64,000 nt of DNA. Source: DASYXT01 sp035934555 (GTDB lineage: Bacteria; Verrucomicrobiota; Verrucomicrobiia; Limisphaerales; UBA8199). The translations under genes were made by a program, and so were the position numbers. Of this stretch, positions 24,525 to 34,411 are shown in pieces. How positions within the stretch are numbered: position 1 is the first letter of the stretch; the number at the start of each line of letters is the position of its first letter. The stretch lies in assembly GCA_035934555.1 (NCBI GenBank), contig DASYXT010000126.1, forward strand, positions 37,487 to 101,486, written 5' to 3'. The notes below the pieces were generated by a model. That model was not told the DNA's origin. It saw only the letters and a program-made list of their open reading frames with translations, and made no database searches.

Positions 24525-25304
24525 ATGATACATCCGACGGCGATCATCCATCCTCAGGCGCGCTTGGATTCCACGGTGCAGGTTGGGCCCTACGCGGTGA
24601 TCGATGCCGACGTGCAACTCGGAGCGGAGTGCGTGATCGGGCCTCACGTGCATCTCACCGGCCGGGCCCAGATTGGGGCGGGAAACCGTTTTTTTACCGG
24701 CTGCGTCATTGGGGAAGCGCCGCAGGACCTGAAATATAATGGCGCGCCCACCGGGCTGCGGATTGGTGAGCGCAATGCTTTCCGAGAGCACGTGACCGTT
24801 CATCGCTCGGCGCGGGCAGGGGAAGACACGGTTTTGGGGTCGCGTAATTATCTCATGGCTAACAGCCACGTCGCGCATAACTGTCATTTGGGTGACGACG
24901 TAATAATCGCGAACGGCGCTTTGTTGGGTGGGCACGTCAGCGTGGCGGACCGCGCTTTTATTTCGGGCAACTGCCTGGTCCATCAATTTGTGCGCGTCGG
25001 CGCGCTGGCACTCATGCAAGGGGGCTCCGCGATCAGCAAAGACCTGCCGCCTTTCACGGTCGCGCGCGGCGACAATGGTATCTGCGGTCTCAATACCGTT
25101 GGCCTGCGCCGCGCCGGGCTATCAGCCGCTGAAAGATTGGAGCTGAAACAACTGTATCACGCGTTGTTTCGTGAGGGGCGCAACCTGGGCGCGGCGCTCG
25201 CCGCCGCGCGCAAACAGTTTTCCAGTCCCGCGGCACAGGTGCTAATGGATTTCCTGGCCGGCGCCAAACGCGGTGTGTGCATGGATACGAGCGCCGAATC
25301 CTGA
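24525..25304 (+). CDS. lpxA: Acyl-ACP--UDP-N-acetylglucosamine O-acyltransferase
   Basis: 259 residues, the normal length. Left-handed beta-helix hexapeptide repeats begin at IHPTAIIHPQARL. The catalytic His lies in NSHVAHNCHLG (H118, equivalent to E. coli H125) and the C-terminal helical domain is present. It acylates UDP-GlcNAc, the first step of lipid A synthesis, and indicates a Gram-negative outer membrane. lpxD, lpxB and fabZ are not adjacent; lpxK and the late acyltransferase are 34 kb away. The preceding gap holds the palindromic repeat copy 2. Confidence 0.93.
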   Translation: MIHPTAIIHPQARLDSTVQVGPYAVIDADVQLGAECVIGPHVHLTGRAQIGAGNRFFTGCVIGEAPQDLKYNGAPTGLRIGERNAFREHVTVHRSARAGEDTVLGSRNYLMANSHVAHNCHLGDDVIIANGALLGGHVSVADRAFISGNCLVHQFVRVGALALMQGGSAISKDLPPFTVARGDNGICGLNTVGLRRAGLSAAERLELKQLYHALFREGRNLGAALAAARKQFSSPAAQVLMDFLAGAKRGVCMDTSAES

Positions 25305-25355
25305 GGTTGTGGTTTCACTTGCTCGGCGGGCGGCCGATGCACTAGGCTCGCACCA

Positions 25356-26831
25356 ATGGCCAAAGTGTTGTTAGTGGATGACGAGTTGACCATGGTCCAA
25401 ATGGTCGCCGGTCTGCTGCGCGATGAAGGCCATGACGTGCAGCCCTTCACCAACGGCCCCGCCGCAACCGCCGCTCTGGCCGGTTACGCTCCCGACCTGG
25501 TCATCACCGACCTGTATCTGGACAAAACGCGTCCGCACGGCCTGGAGATTCTCAAGAAGGCGAAGGAATTAAGCCCGCCCCCGGTCGTTATTGTCATCAC
25601 CGGCTTTGGCTCGATCGAGACCGCCAAGGAAGCGATGAAAGAAGGCGCGTTCGACTACTTGCAGAAACCCTTCAAGGTGGACGAATTTAAATTATGCGTG
25701 CAGCGGGGGTTGACGCATAACGCGCTGCAAAGCGAGGCCGCTTACCTGCGCAAGCAGCTCAAGAAGAAATACCAGTTCAATCAACTGATCGGCAGCGCGT
25801 CGCGGATGCAGCAGGTCTTCAAAATGATCGAGCGCGTCGCCGATACCGAGAGCACAATTTTGATTCTCGGCGAAAGCGGCACCGGCAAGGAACTGGTCGC
25901 GCGGGCGCTGCATTTCAACAGCCGCCGCCAGTTCGCGCCATTCGTCCCCATCAACTGTTCCGCGCTGCCGGAAAACCTACTGGAATCTGAATTATTCGGC
26001 CATCGCCGCGGCGCCTTCACGGGAGCGATCAGCGATAAGAAGGGGCTGTTTCAGGAAGCGGACGGCGGCACGATCTTCCTCGACGAAGTCGGTTCAATGC
26101 CGCTGCTGCTGCAGAGCCGGTTGCTGCGCGTGCTGCAGGAGCGGGAGGTGCGGCGCGTGGGAGACAACACGCCAGTGTATGTCAACGTGCGGGTGGTGGC
26201 GGCCACCAATGAGCCGCTGGAGAAGAGGATCAAGGAAGGGACTTTCCGAGAAGACCTCTTTTACCGCCTCAACGTCATCTCCATTCAGTTGCCGAGCTTG
26301 CGCGAGCGGTTGGACGATATCCCGCTGCTGGTCGCGCATTTCCTCAAGAATAAAACCAACCCCCGCACCGAACGGCCGTACCAGATCACTCGCCAGACGA
26401 TCGAGCTGCTCTGCGCCCATGCGTGGCCCGGCAACGTGCGCGAACTGGAAAATGCCATCGAACGAGCCGCGACTCTCTGCGAAGGCGACATCATTCAAGC
26501 AGCCGATCTGCCGCCGAGCCTGTTGGAAGCTGTCAAAGCCACGGTCCCGCTCGCCGGGGGCGAATCGCAACTCGCCGCGGCATTGCCGGCCGTTCCGGAC
26601 TCGGCTCTGTACCCGCTTCAGCCGGCCTCTGGCGGTGACCAGAGTTCCCCCGATGGCCACAGCCTGGATGGATTTCCGCCTTTGAAAACCTTCCTGCGCG
26701 AACAGGAGCAGGCGCATCTGACCCGCGCGCTGAGTGAATGCGGCGGGGACAAGGAAAGAGCGGCGTTATTGCTCGGGGTGAGCCTGGCGACTCTGTATCG
26801 GAAATTGGCAGGAGAGGACAAACCGGAGTAA
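25356..26831 (+). CDS. Sigma-54-dependent response regulator (NtrC family)
   Basis: 491 residues. Receiver with DDE (8-10), acceptor D52 and K104; AAA+ domain with GESGTGKE (172-179), GAFTGA (219-224) and FLDE (241-244); Fis-type helix-turn-helix at the C-terminus (DKERAALLLGVSLATLYRKL). A flexible Ala/Gly/Ser/Pro-rich stretch (about 395-440) separates the AAA+ and DNA-binding parts. Convergent with a two-kinase unit that ends 31 bp away; no cognate kinase overlaps it, so those neighbours are possible partners. Distinct from the regulator at 6919-8346. Confidence 0.93.
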   Translation: MAKVLLVDDELTMVQMVAGLLRDEGHDVQPFTNGPAATAALAGYAPDLVITDLYLDKTRPHGLEILKKAKELSPPPVVIVITGFGSIETAKEAMKEGAFDYLQKPFKVDEFKLCVQRGLTHNALQSEAAYLRKQLKKKYQFNQLIGSASRMQQVFKMIERVADTESTILILGESGTGKELVARALHFNSRRQFAPFVPINCSALPENLLESELFGHRRGAFTGAISDKKGLFQEADGGTIFLDEVGSMPLLLQSRLLRVLQEREVRRVGDNTPVYVNVRVVAATNEPLEKRIKEGTFREDLFYRLNVISIQLPSLRERLDDIPLLVAHFLKNKTNPRTERPYQITRQTIELLCAHAWPGNVRELENAIERAATLCEGDIIQAADLPPSLLEAVKATVPLAGGESQLAAALPAVPDSALYPLQPASGGDQSSPDGHSLDGFPPLKTFLREQEQAHLTRALSECGGDKERAALLLGVSLATLYRKLAGEDKPE

Positions 26832-26832
26832 C

Positions 26833-26851
26833 GCAGGTTTTTGCAACCTGC
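26833..26851. terminator. Hairpin between convergent genes
   Basis: GCAGGTT, a five-base loop TTTGC, then AACCTGC gives a perfect 7-bp stem. It lies in the 31-bp gap between the convergent regulator and kinase genes and could end both transcripts. No long T run follows on either strand. Confidence 0.45.
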
Positions 26852-26862
26852 CCGCGCGACGC

Positions 26863-28911
26863 TCAGCTCTTGTTTTCCAACGGTAACGAGCACGTCACCT
26901 GTGTGCCTTTGTCTCCGGCGGCTTTGACTTCGAGTGACGCACCGATCAAACTCGCGCGATAGTTCATAATCCGCAGCCCCATGCCGGTCGAATGGCTGTG
27001 CAGGTCCGGGAAGGGCACGCCGCTATTCTGAACGGTCAGAACCAGCCGGTCCGAACCGTTGGCGAGATTAATCCCGACTCGCTTGGCCTTGCCGTGTTTG
27101 ATCGCGTTGGTAAGGGCTTCCTGCGCGATTTTGTAAAGCTGGGTGATGACATTTGGTTCCAATGAGGGGATGGGCCCTTCAGGGCTAAACCGGCATTGGA
27201 TGTGAAACAACTCGCGGGCGCGAGCGGCCAACTCGTCCAGCGCGGCCGGCAATTCTTTTTTGGCTACGTCGAGCGTCGCCAGGTCGTGAGCAAGGTCACT
27301 GGCGTGGCTCATCGCCTCCTGCACCAACTTGTGGACTTTGGCAGCGTCTTGGGCTCCATCGCTATGTTGTTTGGCCAGCTTCAATTGCAGGCCTTTCACC
27401 ATCAGGGCAATGCCCGAGAGCTTCTGGCCGAGGTCATCGTGCAAATCCAGGCCAATCCGGCGCCGCTCCCGCTCGGTAATCTCCAACAACTCCGCCTCGA
27501 GGCGGCGGCGCTCAGCAATCGCCGCCTCCAGCTTCGCGTTAGCCGCCTTCAGTTCGGCCGTTCGGCGTTGGACGCGCACCTCCAATTGGTCGTGAGCCTG
27601 GCGCAGCGCCTCCTCGGCCGCCCTGCGTTGGATGAACTGGCCAACCTCGCTGCCAATCGCGTGCATCATGTTGGCGAGCGCAGGGTCCAGTTCCATTCGG
27701 CGCAAGGCATAGAATTCCAGCACACCGAAGAAGTCGCCGGCGTTCTGCAGCGGAAAAGTGGCGGCGCTACGCACACCGGCCTTCACGGCGGCGTCGAGCC
27801 GCGGCAAGCCTTCCTCATCGGACAAATCCGTGATCCAAACCGCCCGGCGCTCCTGCCAGGCGCGACCGGGCAAACCCGCCCCCGGGGTAAAGCCCACCTC
27901 GCGACTGGCCTGGGCGAGCGACGCCATGGAACTGGATTCAGAGCGCAGCCCCACGGCGCGGACGCGGAGGGCGGCCGGGTCGCCCTGGGGCAGCCACAGC
28001 AGGCCGCAATCGGCCTCCAAGCCATCCAGCAGGGCCTGCAGCAAACCGGGCGCCGCCTCATCGAGCGACCGCGCATGGGCCAGCAACCGGGTGATGGCAT
28101 GCTCGGCCGCCAGCCGTGCTTCGGCACGTTTGCGTTCGGTGATGTTGGAAACCGAGCTAACCCAGCCAGTAATATCGCCGAAGGGGTCTTTTAGAGGAGT
28201 TATCTGGAGCAGCACGTCGATGCGCTCGCCCGTTCGCCGTCGGAACCGGAGTTCTAATCCGCTCGCAGGCGCATGGCCCTCGATCACGCTGCTCAGGGCC
28301 TGGGTGATGGTCTCGACCTGCTCCGGCGGCCAATAAGCAAATGGGGGCTGCACGCCCACCAACTCCTGCTCACTCCACCCCACCATCGCACAGAACGCCG
28401 GGTTCACATAAGTCTGCCGGCCATCCAGATCGACGGCCGTAATCCCGGAAGGCACGGAATTCTCGATCGCCTGACGGAAGACCTGTTCGACCTTGAGCTG
28501 GGCATCGGCGGCGCGCCGCTGCCGGCGCACCTCGGCTTCGCGCAGTTCCCGCTGCACGGCCGAGCCGAGCCGGGTGAGATTGTCCTTCATCACATAATCG
28601 TGCGCGCCGGCTTTCATGGCAGCGACGGCGGTGTCGTCACTGATATGGCCGGAGACGATGATGAAGGGAATGTCCAGCGCGCGGCTATTTACGAGCGCCA
28701 GCGCTTCGAGCCCGTTGAACCGCGGCATGATATAATCGGCGATGATCAAATCAAACCGCTGGCGGGCCAGCGCGTCGCTCATCGCTTCGCCGTTCTCGAC
28801 CCGTACGCAGACTGGTTCATAGCCGGCCCGCTGCAACTCCAACTCGAGCAACAACGCGTCGTTCTCCGAGTCTTCTACCAATAACACCTGCAATGGTTGC
28901 GGCTGACTCAT
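26863..28911 (-). CDS. Receiver-PAS-GAF sensor kinase with HisKA_3-type core
   Basis: 682 residues from the ATG at 28911, which overlaps the preceding kinase stop as ATGA. Domains: receiver (1-120, LLVEDSENDALLLEL, acceptor D in IIADYIMPRF), PAS/PAC (about 145-260), GAF (about 275-435), coiled coil (PLEVRVQRRTAEL-like, about 445-490), then a NarX/DesK-type core with H in ERRRIGLDLHDDLGQKLSG, N-box ALTNAIKHGKA and GMGLRIMNYR. It is cytoplasmic, with no membrane segment. The receiver at the front suggests control by another kinase, most simply the overlapping MASE1 kinase. A shorter paralogue lies at 38498-39724. Confidence 0.88.
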   Translation of the reverse strand: MSQPQPLQVLLVEDSENDALLLELELQRAGYEPVCVRVENGEAMSDALARQRFDLIIADYIMPRFNGLEALALVNSRALDIPFIIVSGHISDDTAVAAMKAGAHDYVMKDNLTRLGSAVQRELREAEVRRQRRAADAQLKVEQVFRQAIENSVPSGITAVDLDGRQTYVNPAFCAMVGWSEQELVGVQPPFAYWPPEQVETITQALSSVIEGHAPASGLELRFRRRTGERIDVLLQITPLKDPFGDITGWVSSVSNITERKRAEARLAAEHAITRLLAHARSLDEAAPGLLQALLDGLEADCGLLWLPQGDPAALRVRAVGLRSESSSMASLAQASREVGFTPGAGLPGRAWQERRAVWITDLSDEEGLPRLDAAVKAGVRSAATFPLQNAGDFFGVLEFYALRRMELDPALANMMHAIGSEVGQFIQRRAAEEALRQAHDQLEVRVQRRTAELKAANAKLEAAIAERRRLEAELLEITERERRRIGLDLHDDLGQKLSGIALMVKGLQLKLAKQHSDGAQDAAKVHKLVQEAMSHASDLAHDLATLDVAKKELPAALDELAARARELFHIQCRFSPEGPIPSLEPNVITQLYKIAQEALTNAIKHGKAKRVGINLANGSDRLVLTVQNSGVPFPDLHSHSTGMGLRIMNYRASLIGASLEVKAAGDKGTQVTCSLPLENKS

Positions 28912-31532
28912 TCGAAAAGCTGCTCCCCCGGCAAACGGAAATAAAAAGTCGCGCCCCGGCCCGGGCAGCCCTCGGCCCACACCCGGCCGCCATGGCGGTT
29001 GATAATACGTTGCACTGTGGCCAGACCGATGCCCGTGCCTGGAAAATCGCCGCTCGAATGCAGCCGTTGGAATACACCAAACAATCTCTCCAGGTACTTC
29101 ATATCAAAGCCCGCCCCGTTATCGCGCACAAAAAATGTCCGCTGCGGACTGGTCAAAACGCCAAACTCGATACGGGGCTTGACTGCTTTGCCGGTGAACT
29201 TCCAAGCATTGCGCAAGAGGTTTTCCAGCGCGATGCGCAACAGCCGCTCGTCACCGCTCGCCTGCAAGTCCGCAGCGATCACCACCTCAAGCGCGCGCTC
29301 CGGTTCGGCCTGGCGCAAACCCAGCACGATTTCCTGCGCCAGCGCCGAGAGATTAACGTGGCGGCGCTGCAACTCGCTTCGCCCCACGCGTGACAAGTTC
29401 AGCAGGTCCTCGATCAACCGGTCCATCTGCTGGGCGGACTCACAAGCGCGGCGGAGGAATTCCTGTCCACGCGGGTCGAGCTTGGCCCCATAGCGCTGCA
29501 GCACCACCTCGCTGAACCCGCGAACACCGCGCAACGGCGCGCGCAAGTCGTGCGACACGGAATAGGAAAAAGCCTCCAACTCCTTATTGACCGCCTCCAG
29601 TTGGGCGGTTCGCTCGCGTACCCGTCGCTCGAGCTCCGCATTGAGGCGGAGGATTTCCTGTTGGGCGTGCCGCTGCGCGGTCATATCGACGAAGATCCCC
29701 AGGCTGCCACGCACCTTGCCCGCTTCGTCATAGAGTGGCGAGGCAGAGACATACGAGTGAATCACCCGCCCATTACCAAAGACGATGTCCAGTTCCTGGC
29801 CGGTCACGGGCGCTGCCTTGCGGGCCGCCGATTGCATAGGGAGGTCTGACGCCGGCACCTCTTCGCCGGCGCTCAGCACCTTTACCGGCTGGCCGTCGCG
29901 CAGCGCGCCATCCAGCGGGCTATTCTTTGCGGCCAGCCCAAGCATCGCCGCCCAGGTCGGATTGCCAGTGATATTCCGGCATTCCGGGTCGTGCGCCAGC
30001 GCAATGCCGACCGGAGCGGTGTTGAAGACAGTCTGGAGCTCCTCCAAGTGGTGGCGTAACTCCCGGTCGAGCCGCTGCACTTCCTGCTCGGCGCGGAGGC
30101 GTTCGAGCGCACCACCGCAATGGTCGGCCAAGTCCTGCAACAGCTTTAGATCCTCATCGGTGTAAGCGTTAGGCCGGTAGCTTTGCAACGTTAGCACCCC
30201 GATCATCCTGGCTTCCGAACGCACCGGCACAAACATGAGCGACGCGGAGGGCCTTTGCTTGTCTCCGAACGGCACAACGTCGGGTGGAAACGGCGCTCCG
30301 ACAGGCCGCAGCACCAGACAGGCACCCTTTTCCCAGACTTGCTTCGTGTGCGCCGTTGGGCGGTTGTGGGTGCATTCGGCGGAAACGTCTTTGCGTTTTC
30401 CCTCCACAGTGTCAAGGCACAAAATGGTCTTCATCGTGTTCTGGTCGGGGAAACACAGATCGAAGCAGCAGGCGTCCCAATCCAGCAATGCGTCGGCGGT
30501 CTCAACAATGATTCGCGCAGCGTCCTTGGCAGTTCGGCAGGCGCTGAGACGGTTTCCCAGTTCGGAAAAGGCCGCCGCGCGCTCGAACAACTCCCGGTAT
30601 CTTTGCTCTGAGGCCTGCAAGGCCGTTTGCATTCGCTGGCGTTGGAGCACATCGGCGGCCAACAGCAACGACATGACACTCAGCAGTCCGACGAAATTCT
30701 GCAGCAATCGCTCGGATGTACTCGGTTGCCCCATGGCAAAGGGACCGTGAGCCTCGACCGTGGCAGCGATTGTGCCGACGGCAACCAACAAAACCACGAG
30801 GGTCGTCCCGCGCAGGCCGAACCGCAACGCGCTCCAAAGCACGGCCGGAATAATCAGCAAACCCAGCGGAGGCCTCTCCAGTCGCAGCACCGGCACTCCC
30901 GCGAAGATCAACCCGCAAGCCAACCCCAGCAGCAACAATACGGCCGCGGCTTCGAGCGCGCGGTTGCGGTTCCAGCGTGGCACCTGTCTGCTGCTCCACA
31001 CCACCAGCAGCGGCGTCAGCACCAGCACCCCAACCATATCACCCAGCCACCAGGTAACCCAGAAATCACCCGCCGAACCCCGCGGCAACATATGCCCCAG
31101 CTCGCCAACCACTAATCCGGCACTCGCCGCCAGGCTGGTGCTGACCAATCCGGCCACCGCGGCAAACACCAGCACCGTCCGCGGTTGCTGGAAGGCTGCT
31201 TTGCCCTGAGCGAACCGGTTCACCAATTCCGCCCCGACCAGCGCTTCCAGGGTGTTTCCCAGGCTAATGCCCAGCGATGCCAAAAGTGGAATCGCCGGAT
31301 CTGCCGAAGGGGGAACATTGGACGTGTAATTTACCAGGAAGGCGCCGAGGAGCACTGCCGGCCAAACTCCTCGGCCGAACAGCAAAACCGCCGCTAGCGC
31401 CAACCCGGCTGGCGGCCAAAAGGGTGAGGCGAGCGAACCAGGCGCCGCCATCATCAGCCCCAGCTTGCCTGCGGCAACGTAAAGCGCCGCCAGGATGATC
31501 TGTCGGGCGAAGGCCGTTAAGGCGGTTTTCAT
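28908..31532 (-). CDS. MASE1-GAF-PAS membrane histidine kinase
   Basis: 874 residues from the ATG at 31532, preceded by a GGTGG ribosome site; the frame continues to 31664. N-terminal MASE1 domain of about eight helices (ILAALYVAAGKLGLMMAAPG, SPFWPPAGLALAAVLLFG). Then a GAF domain (about 325-465), PAS (about 490-600), a HisKA core with SYSVSHDLRAPLRGVRGF, N-box LENLLRNAWKFT and GTGIGLATVQRI. MASE1 is an integral membrane sensor of unknown ligand. The stop overlaps the next kinase (ATGA), whose receiver domain is its likely phosphorylation target. Confidence 0.9.
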   Translation of the reverse strand: MKTALTAFARQIILAALYVAAGKLGLMMAAPGSLASPFWPPAGLALAAVLLFGRGVWPAVLLGAFLVNYTSNVPPSADPAIPLLASLGISLGNTLEALVGAELVNRFAQGKAAFQQPRTVLVFAAVAGLVSTSLAASAGLVVGELGHMLPRGSAGDFWVTWWLGDMVGVLVLTPLLVVWSSRQVPRWNRNRALEAAAVLLLLGLACGLIFAGVPVLRLERPPLGLLIIPAVLWSALRFGLRGTTLVVLLVAVGTIAATVEAHGPFAMGQPSTSERLLQNFVGLLSVMSLLLAADVLQRQRMQTALQASEQRYRELFERAAAFSELGNRLSACRTAKDAARIIVETADALLDWDACCFDLCFPDQNTMKTILCLDTVEGKRKDVSAECTHNRPTAHTKQVWEKGACLVLRPVGAPFPPDVVPFGDKQRPSASLMFVPVRSEARMIGVLTLQSYRPNAYTDEDLKLLQDLADHCGGALERLRAEQEVQRLDRELRHHLEELQTVFNTAPVGIALAHDPECRNITGNPTWAAMLGLAAKNSPLDGALRDGQPVKVLSAGEEVPASDLPMQSAARKAAPVTGQELDIVFGNGRVIHSYVSASPLYDEAGKVRGSLGIFVDMTAQRHAQQEILRLNAELERRVRERTAQLEAVNKELEAFSYSVSHDLRAPLRGVRGFSEVVLQRYGAKLDPRGQEFLRRACESAQQMDRLIEDLLNLSRVGRSELQRRHVNLSALAQEIVLGLRQAEPERALEVVIAADLQASGDERLLRIALENLLRNAWKFTGKAVKPRIEFGVLTSPQRTFFVRDNGAGFDMKYLERLFGVFQRLHSSGDFPGTGIGLATVQRIINRHGGRVWAEGCPGRGATFYFRLPGEQLFE

Positions 31533-31776
31533 ATATCCACCGGCTACCCGTTCCTCGTGGGGCGAGTTCTCGCCTTCTCCCTCCCCTGAAACGGACTGTC
31601 GGCGAACCTGATGTTTGGCAAACCAGACCGGGCGCGGTCCAGTGAAATCTTTACGTGCGAACATTGCGGCTGCGGTCGCTCAGGTTTGAATATGGGGAAT
31701 TGGGAGTAGGATGGGCATGGGGTGACTACCCTATGGCCGCTTGCATTCGCCCGCAGGGCTCTCTAGCTTCGGCATC

Positions 31777-32907
31777 GTGCGGTTATTGGATCGGTACCTT
31801 CTGCGCGAGCTGCTCGTTCCGCTGTGCTATTGCCTGAGCGGTTTTTTGCTGCTCTGGATTGTAGCGGATCTCATTAACGAACTAGGCTCGCTGCAGGAGC
31901 ATAAACTGCATGTTGGCGACATCGCGCAATATTACCTGGTCCAGGTCCCCGGCTTCCTGGTGCTGGGTTTGCCCATCGCGCTGCTTTTGGCGCTGCTTTA
32001 CGCCTTGACCAATCACGCGCGGCATCAGGAGTTGACCGCGATTCGCGCAGCCGGCGTCAGCCTGTGGCGCCTCAGCCTGCCTTATTTTGTGGTTGGGCTT
32101 GCAGCCAGCCTGGTCTTGCTGGCCCTGAATGAATTGTGGGTGCCCGGCACCGCCGATAAAATGGAGCAACTCAAGAACTGCCGCCTCCCGCCGCCCCCCG
32201 GCTCTCTGACACCAACCAAGTTGCGCAATGTGGATTTTACCAACGAACGGGACGGCCGCCATTGGCACATCGGCGTTTACGACACCCGCACGGGCGAGAT
32301 GCTCCGCCCCGGGCCAATCATCACGCGCATGAATGACGGCTCCTTTCGCCAACTGTATGCGGAACGTGCCGAGCGGCGGAACGGGTCCTGGATCTTCTAC
32401 GATGTGCATGAGTACAAGGACCCGCCGCATAGCAACGCGCCACCTGTCCTGTTGCTTGTGACCAATGTGCTGGCTAAACCGGACTTCACCGAAACGCTTG
32501 AGGAAATAGCCAGTGAGATCAAGATCGGCACACTCACGGGCATCTCGCTTAATCGCCGCGCCAAGAATCCCGACCTGCCGATCGTTGAGATTCTGCATTA
32601 TTTACGCCTCCACCCACACCCGGCCCAGGCGAGCCTGCTTTATACCAAACTGGAGGGGCGGCTGGCCATGCCCTGGACCTGTCTGGTGGTGGTATTAATC
32701 GCGATCCCCTTCGGAGCCGCTTCCGGCCGGCGCAACGTATTTGTTGGGGTCGCCGGCAGCATCCTCATTTTCTTTGCCTATTACGTTTTGCAACAGGTCT
32801 CCCTTGCGCTGGGTGCGGGAGGCAACTTGCCGGCCTGGCTGGCAGGTTGGTTCCCCAACCTCGCGTTTGCTGTCACCGGCCTGGTGCTGACGGCGCGCGT
32901 GCGCTGA
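31777..32907 (+). CDS. LptF/LptG family lipopolysaccharide export permease
   Basis: 376 residues from GTG at 31777 (VRLLDRYLLRELL); a TTG at 31741 would add 12 residues. The N-terminal LDRYLLRELLVPLCYCLSGF pattern is diagnostic for LptF/LptG (YjgP/YjgQ). Three N-terminal and three C-terminal membrane helices flank a periplasmic beta-jellyroll part (about 130-290). With LptB it extracts LPS from the inner membrane. The usual partner gene is not adjacent, so it may be the single-copy or unpaired type; F and G cannot be told apart here. It converges on the glcD-like gene. Confidence 0.88.
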   Translation: MRLLDRYLLRELLVPLCYCLSGFLLLWIVADLINELGSLQEHKLHVGDIAQYYLVQVPGFLVLGLPIALLLALLYALTNHARHQELTAIRAAGVSLWRLSLPYFVVGLAASLVLLALNELWVPGTADKMEQLKNCRLPPPPGSLTPTKLRNVDFTNERDGRHWHIGVYDTRTGEMLRPGPIITRMNDGSFRQLYAERAERRNGSWIFYDVHEYKDPPHSNAPPVLLLVTNVLAKPDFTETLEEIASEIKIGTLTGISLNRRAKNPDLPIVEILHYLRLHPHPAQASLLYTKLEGRLAMPWTCLVVVLIAIPFGAASGRRNVFVGVAGSILIFFAYYVLQQVSLALGAGGNLPAWLAGWFPNLAFAVTGLVLTARVR

Positions 32908-32950
32908 CCGGTCGCGTCATCCTAAAGCCCTGCCCGGCACATTCCGGCGC

Positions 32951-34411
32951 TTAGACAAATTTGCCGGGATTGAGAATCCCTTTCGGGTCGAGCGTGTGCT
33001 TGATGCTTTTATGAAGGGCCCGTGCCTGGCGAGAAACGGCTTTGGGCCACCAACGTTGTTTGGCCAGGCCGATGCCGTGCTCGCCGGTAATCGCACCACC
33101 CCAGGCCAACACCTGCCCAAACAACTCGTCCAGCGCGGCCTGGCTGCGCTGCTTTGCCCCGGCTTGCTCAAAATCCACCATAATATTCGTGTGAATATTT
33201 CCATCGCCGGCGTGGCCAAAACAGGCGATCTCCAGCCCATACTTCTTTTGCAATCGGCTGGCAAAGGCGAACAGGTCTTCAAGCCGGCTGCGGGGAACAA
33301 CGATGTCTTCGTTAAGCTTGGTCAGGCCGGTATCGCGCAGGGCATAGGAAAACTCGCGACGGATTTGCCAGAGCGCCTGGCACTGCGCGGCGCCCAGGCC
33401 GACGTGGACGGAAATGGGCTTTTGCGGTTCGAGGAGCCGCTGCACCTGGCGCACCTCGCGGCGCACAGACTCAGGCTGGCCATCCAGCTCGATAATCAGG
33501 TGGGCTTGCGCGCCTGGCTCCAGCAGCGCTTCGGACGGGGCTGACGTGCTAGCGCCCTCGGCATGGCTCCTCTTCTTCTCACTTCTGAGTCGAGCGAGGC
33601 GCTTGCGCGCTGCCGCCAAAGTAAAACGGTCCGCTAATTCAAGCGCGGCGGGCAAGAAACCGGCGGCTAAGATCCCATGCAGCGACTGCACGGCCGCCCG
33701 CATCGAGCTAAAGCCTACTGCGAGACAGGCGCGGTACGGGGGCAGCGGCAGCAGCTTTAGCGTCGCCTCCGTCACCACGCCCAGCAGCCCTTCGGAACCG
33801 ACAAACAGGCGGTGCAGTTCAAAACCGGTTTTGTTCTTGTGTGTGCGTCCGCCCAGGCGCACGAGGGTTCCGTCCGCGAGGACCACCTCCAGCCCCAGGA
33901 CGTAGTCACGGGTCACACCGTACTTAAGGCAGCGCGGTCCGCCGGCGTTCGTCGCAATATTGCCGCCGATGGCATTTTCGGCGCGGCTGGCGGGGTCGGG
34001 CGGGTAAAAAAGGCCCCGCTCTTCGACCGCCTCCTGCAGCCGCTGAGTATTGACGCCCGCCTGCACCACCGCGACAAAATCGCCTGAATTGATCTCGATT
34101 ATTCTGTCCAGCCGTTCGAGCGACAGCACCATGCCGCCGCGCACCGGCACGCAGCCGCCGACATAGCCATGGCCTGCGCCTCGCGCGGTGACCGGTATGC
34201 GGTGTTTGTTGGCGAAGCGCAGGATGGCCGCGACCGATTCCGTGCTGCGGGGGAGGGCCACCGCCTCTGGAGTGTGCGCGGCGAACCATTTGTCGCTCGC
34301 ATAAGCTGCGAGCACTAACGGATCGAGGGAAAACTCACTGGGAGAGAGGAGGGATTGGAGCGCGTGGAATTTTCGATTTCCGATTTTAGATTTTCCCTTG
34401 GAAACTGTCAT
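32951..34411 (-). CDS. FAD-linked oxidase, GlcD/D-lactate dehydrogenase type
   Basis: 486 residues. FAD_binding_4 domain: TARGAGHGYVGGCVPVRGGM, NIATNAGGPRCLKYGVTRDY. C-terminal FAD-oxidase domain with GHAGDGNIHTN (metal/substrate His) and GAITGEHGIG. It oxidises a 2-hydroxy acid such as glycolate or D-lactate; substrate cannot be told from sequence alone. GlcE and GlcF partners are absent, so it is perhaps a stand-alone dehydrogenase. A short charged insert (about 280-305, RSEKKRSHAEGASTS) lies in the second domain. The start overlaps the PIN-TRAM gene stop (ATGA). Confidence 0.85.
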   Translation of the reverse strand: MTVSKGKSKIGNRKFHALQSLLSPSEFSLDPLVLAAYASDKWFAAHTPEAVALPRSTESVAAILRFANKHRIPVTARGAGHGYVGGCVPVRGGMVLSLERLDRIIEINSGDFVAVVQAGVNTQRLQEAVEERGLFYPPDPASRAENAIGGNIATNAGGPRCLKYGVTRDYVLGLEVVLADGTLVRLGGRTHKNKTGFELHRLFVGSEGLLGVVTEATLKLLPLPPYRACLAVGFSSMRAAVQSLHGILAAGFLPAALELADRFTLAAARKRLARLRSEKKRSHAEGASTSAPSEALLEPGAQAHLIIELDGQPESVRREVRQVQRLLEPQKPISVHVGLGAAQCQALWQIRREFSYALRDTGLTKLNEDIVVPRSRLEDLFAFASRLQKKYGLEIACFGHAGDGNIHTNIMVDFEQAGAKQRSQAALDELFGQVLAWGGAITGEHGIGLAKQRWWPKAVSRQARALHKSIKHTLDPKGILNPGKFV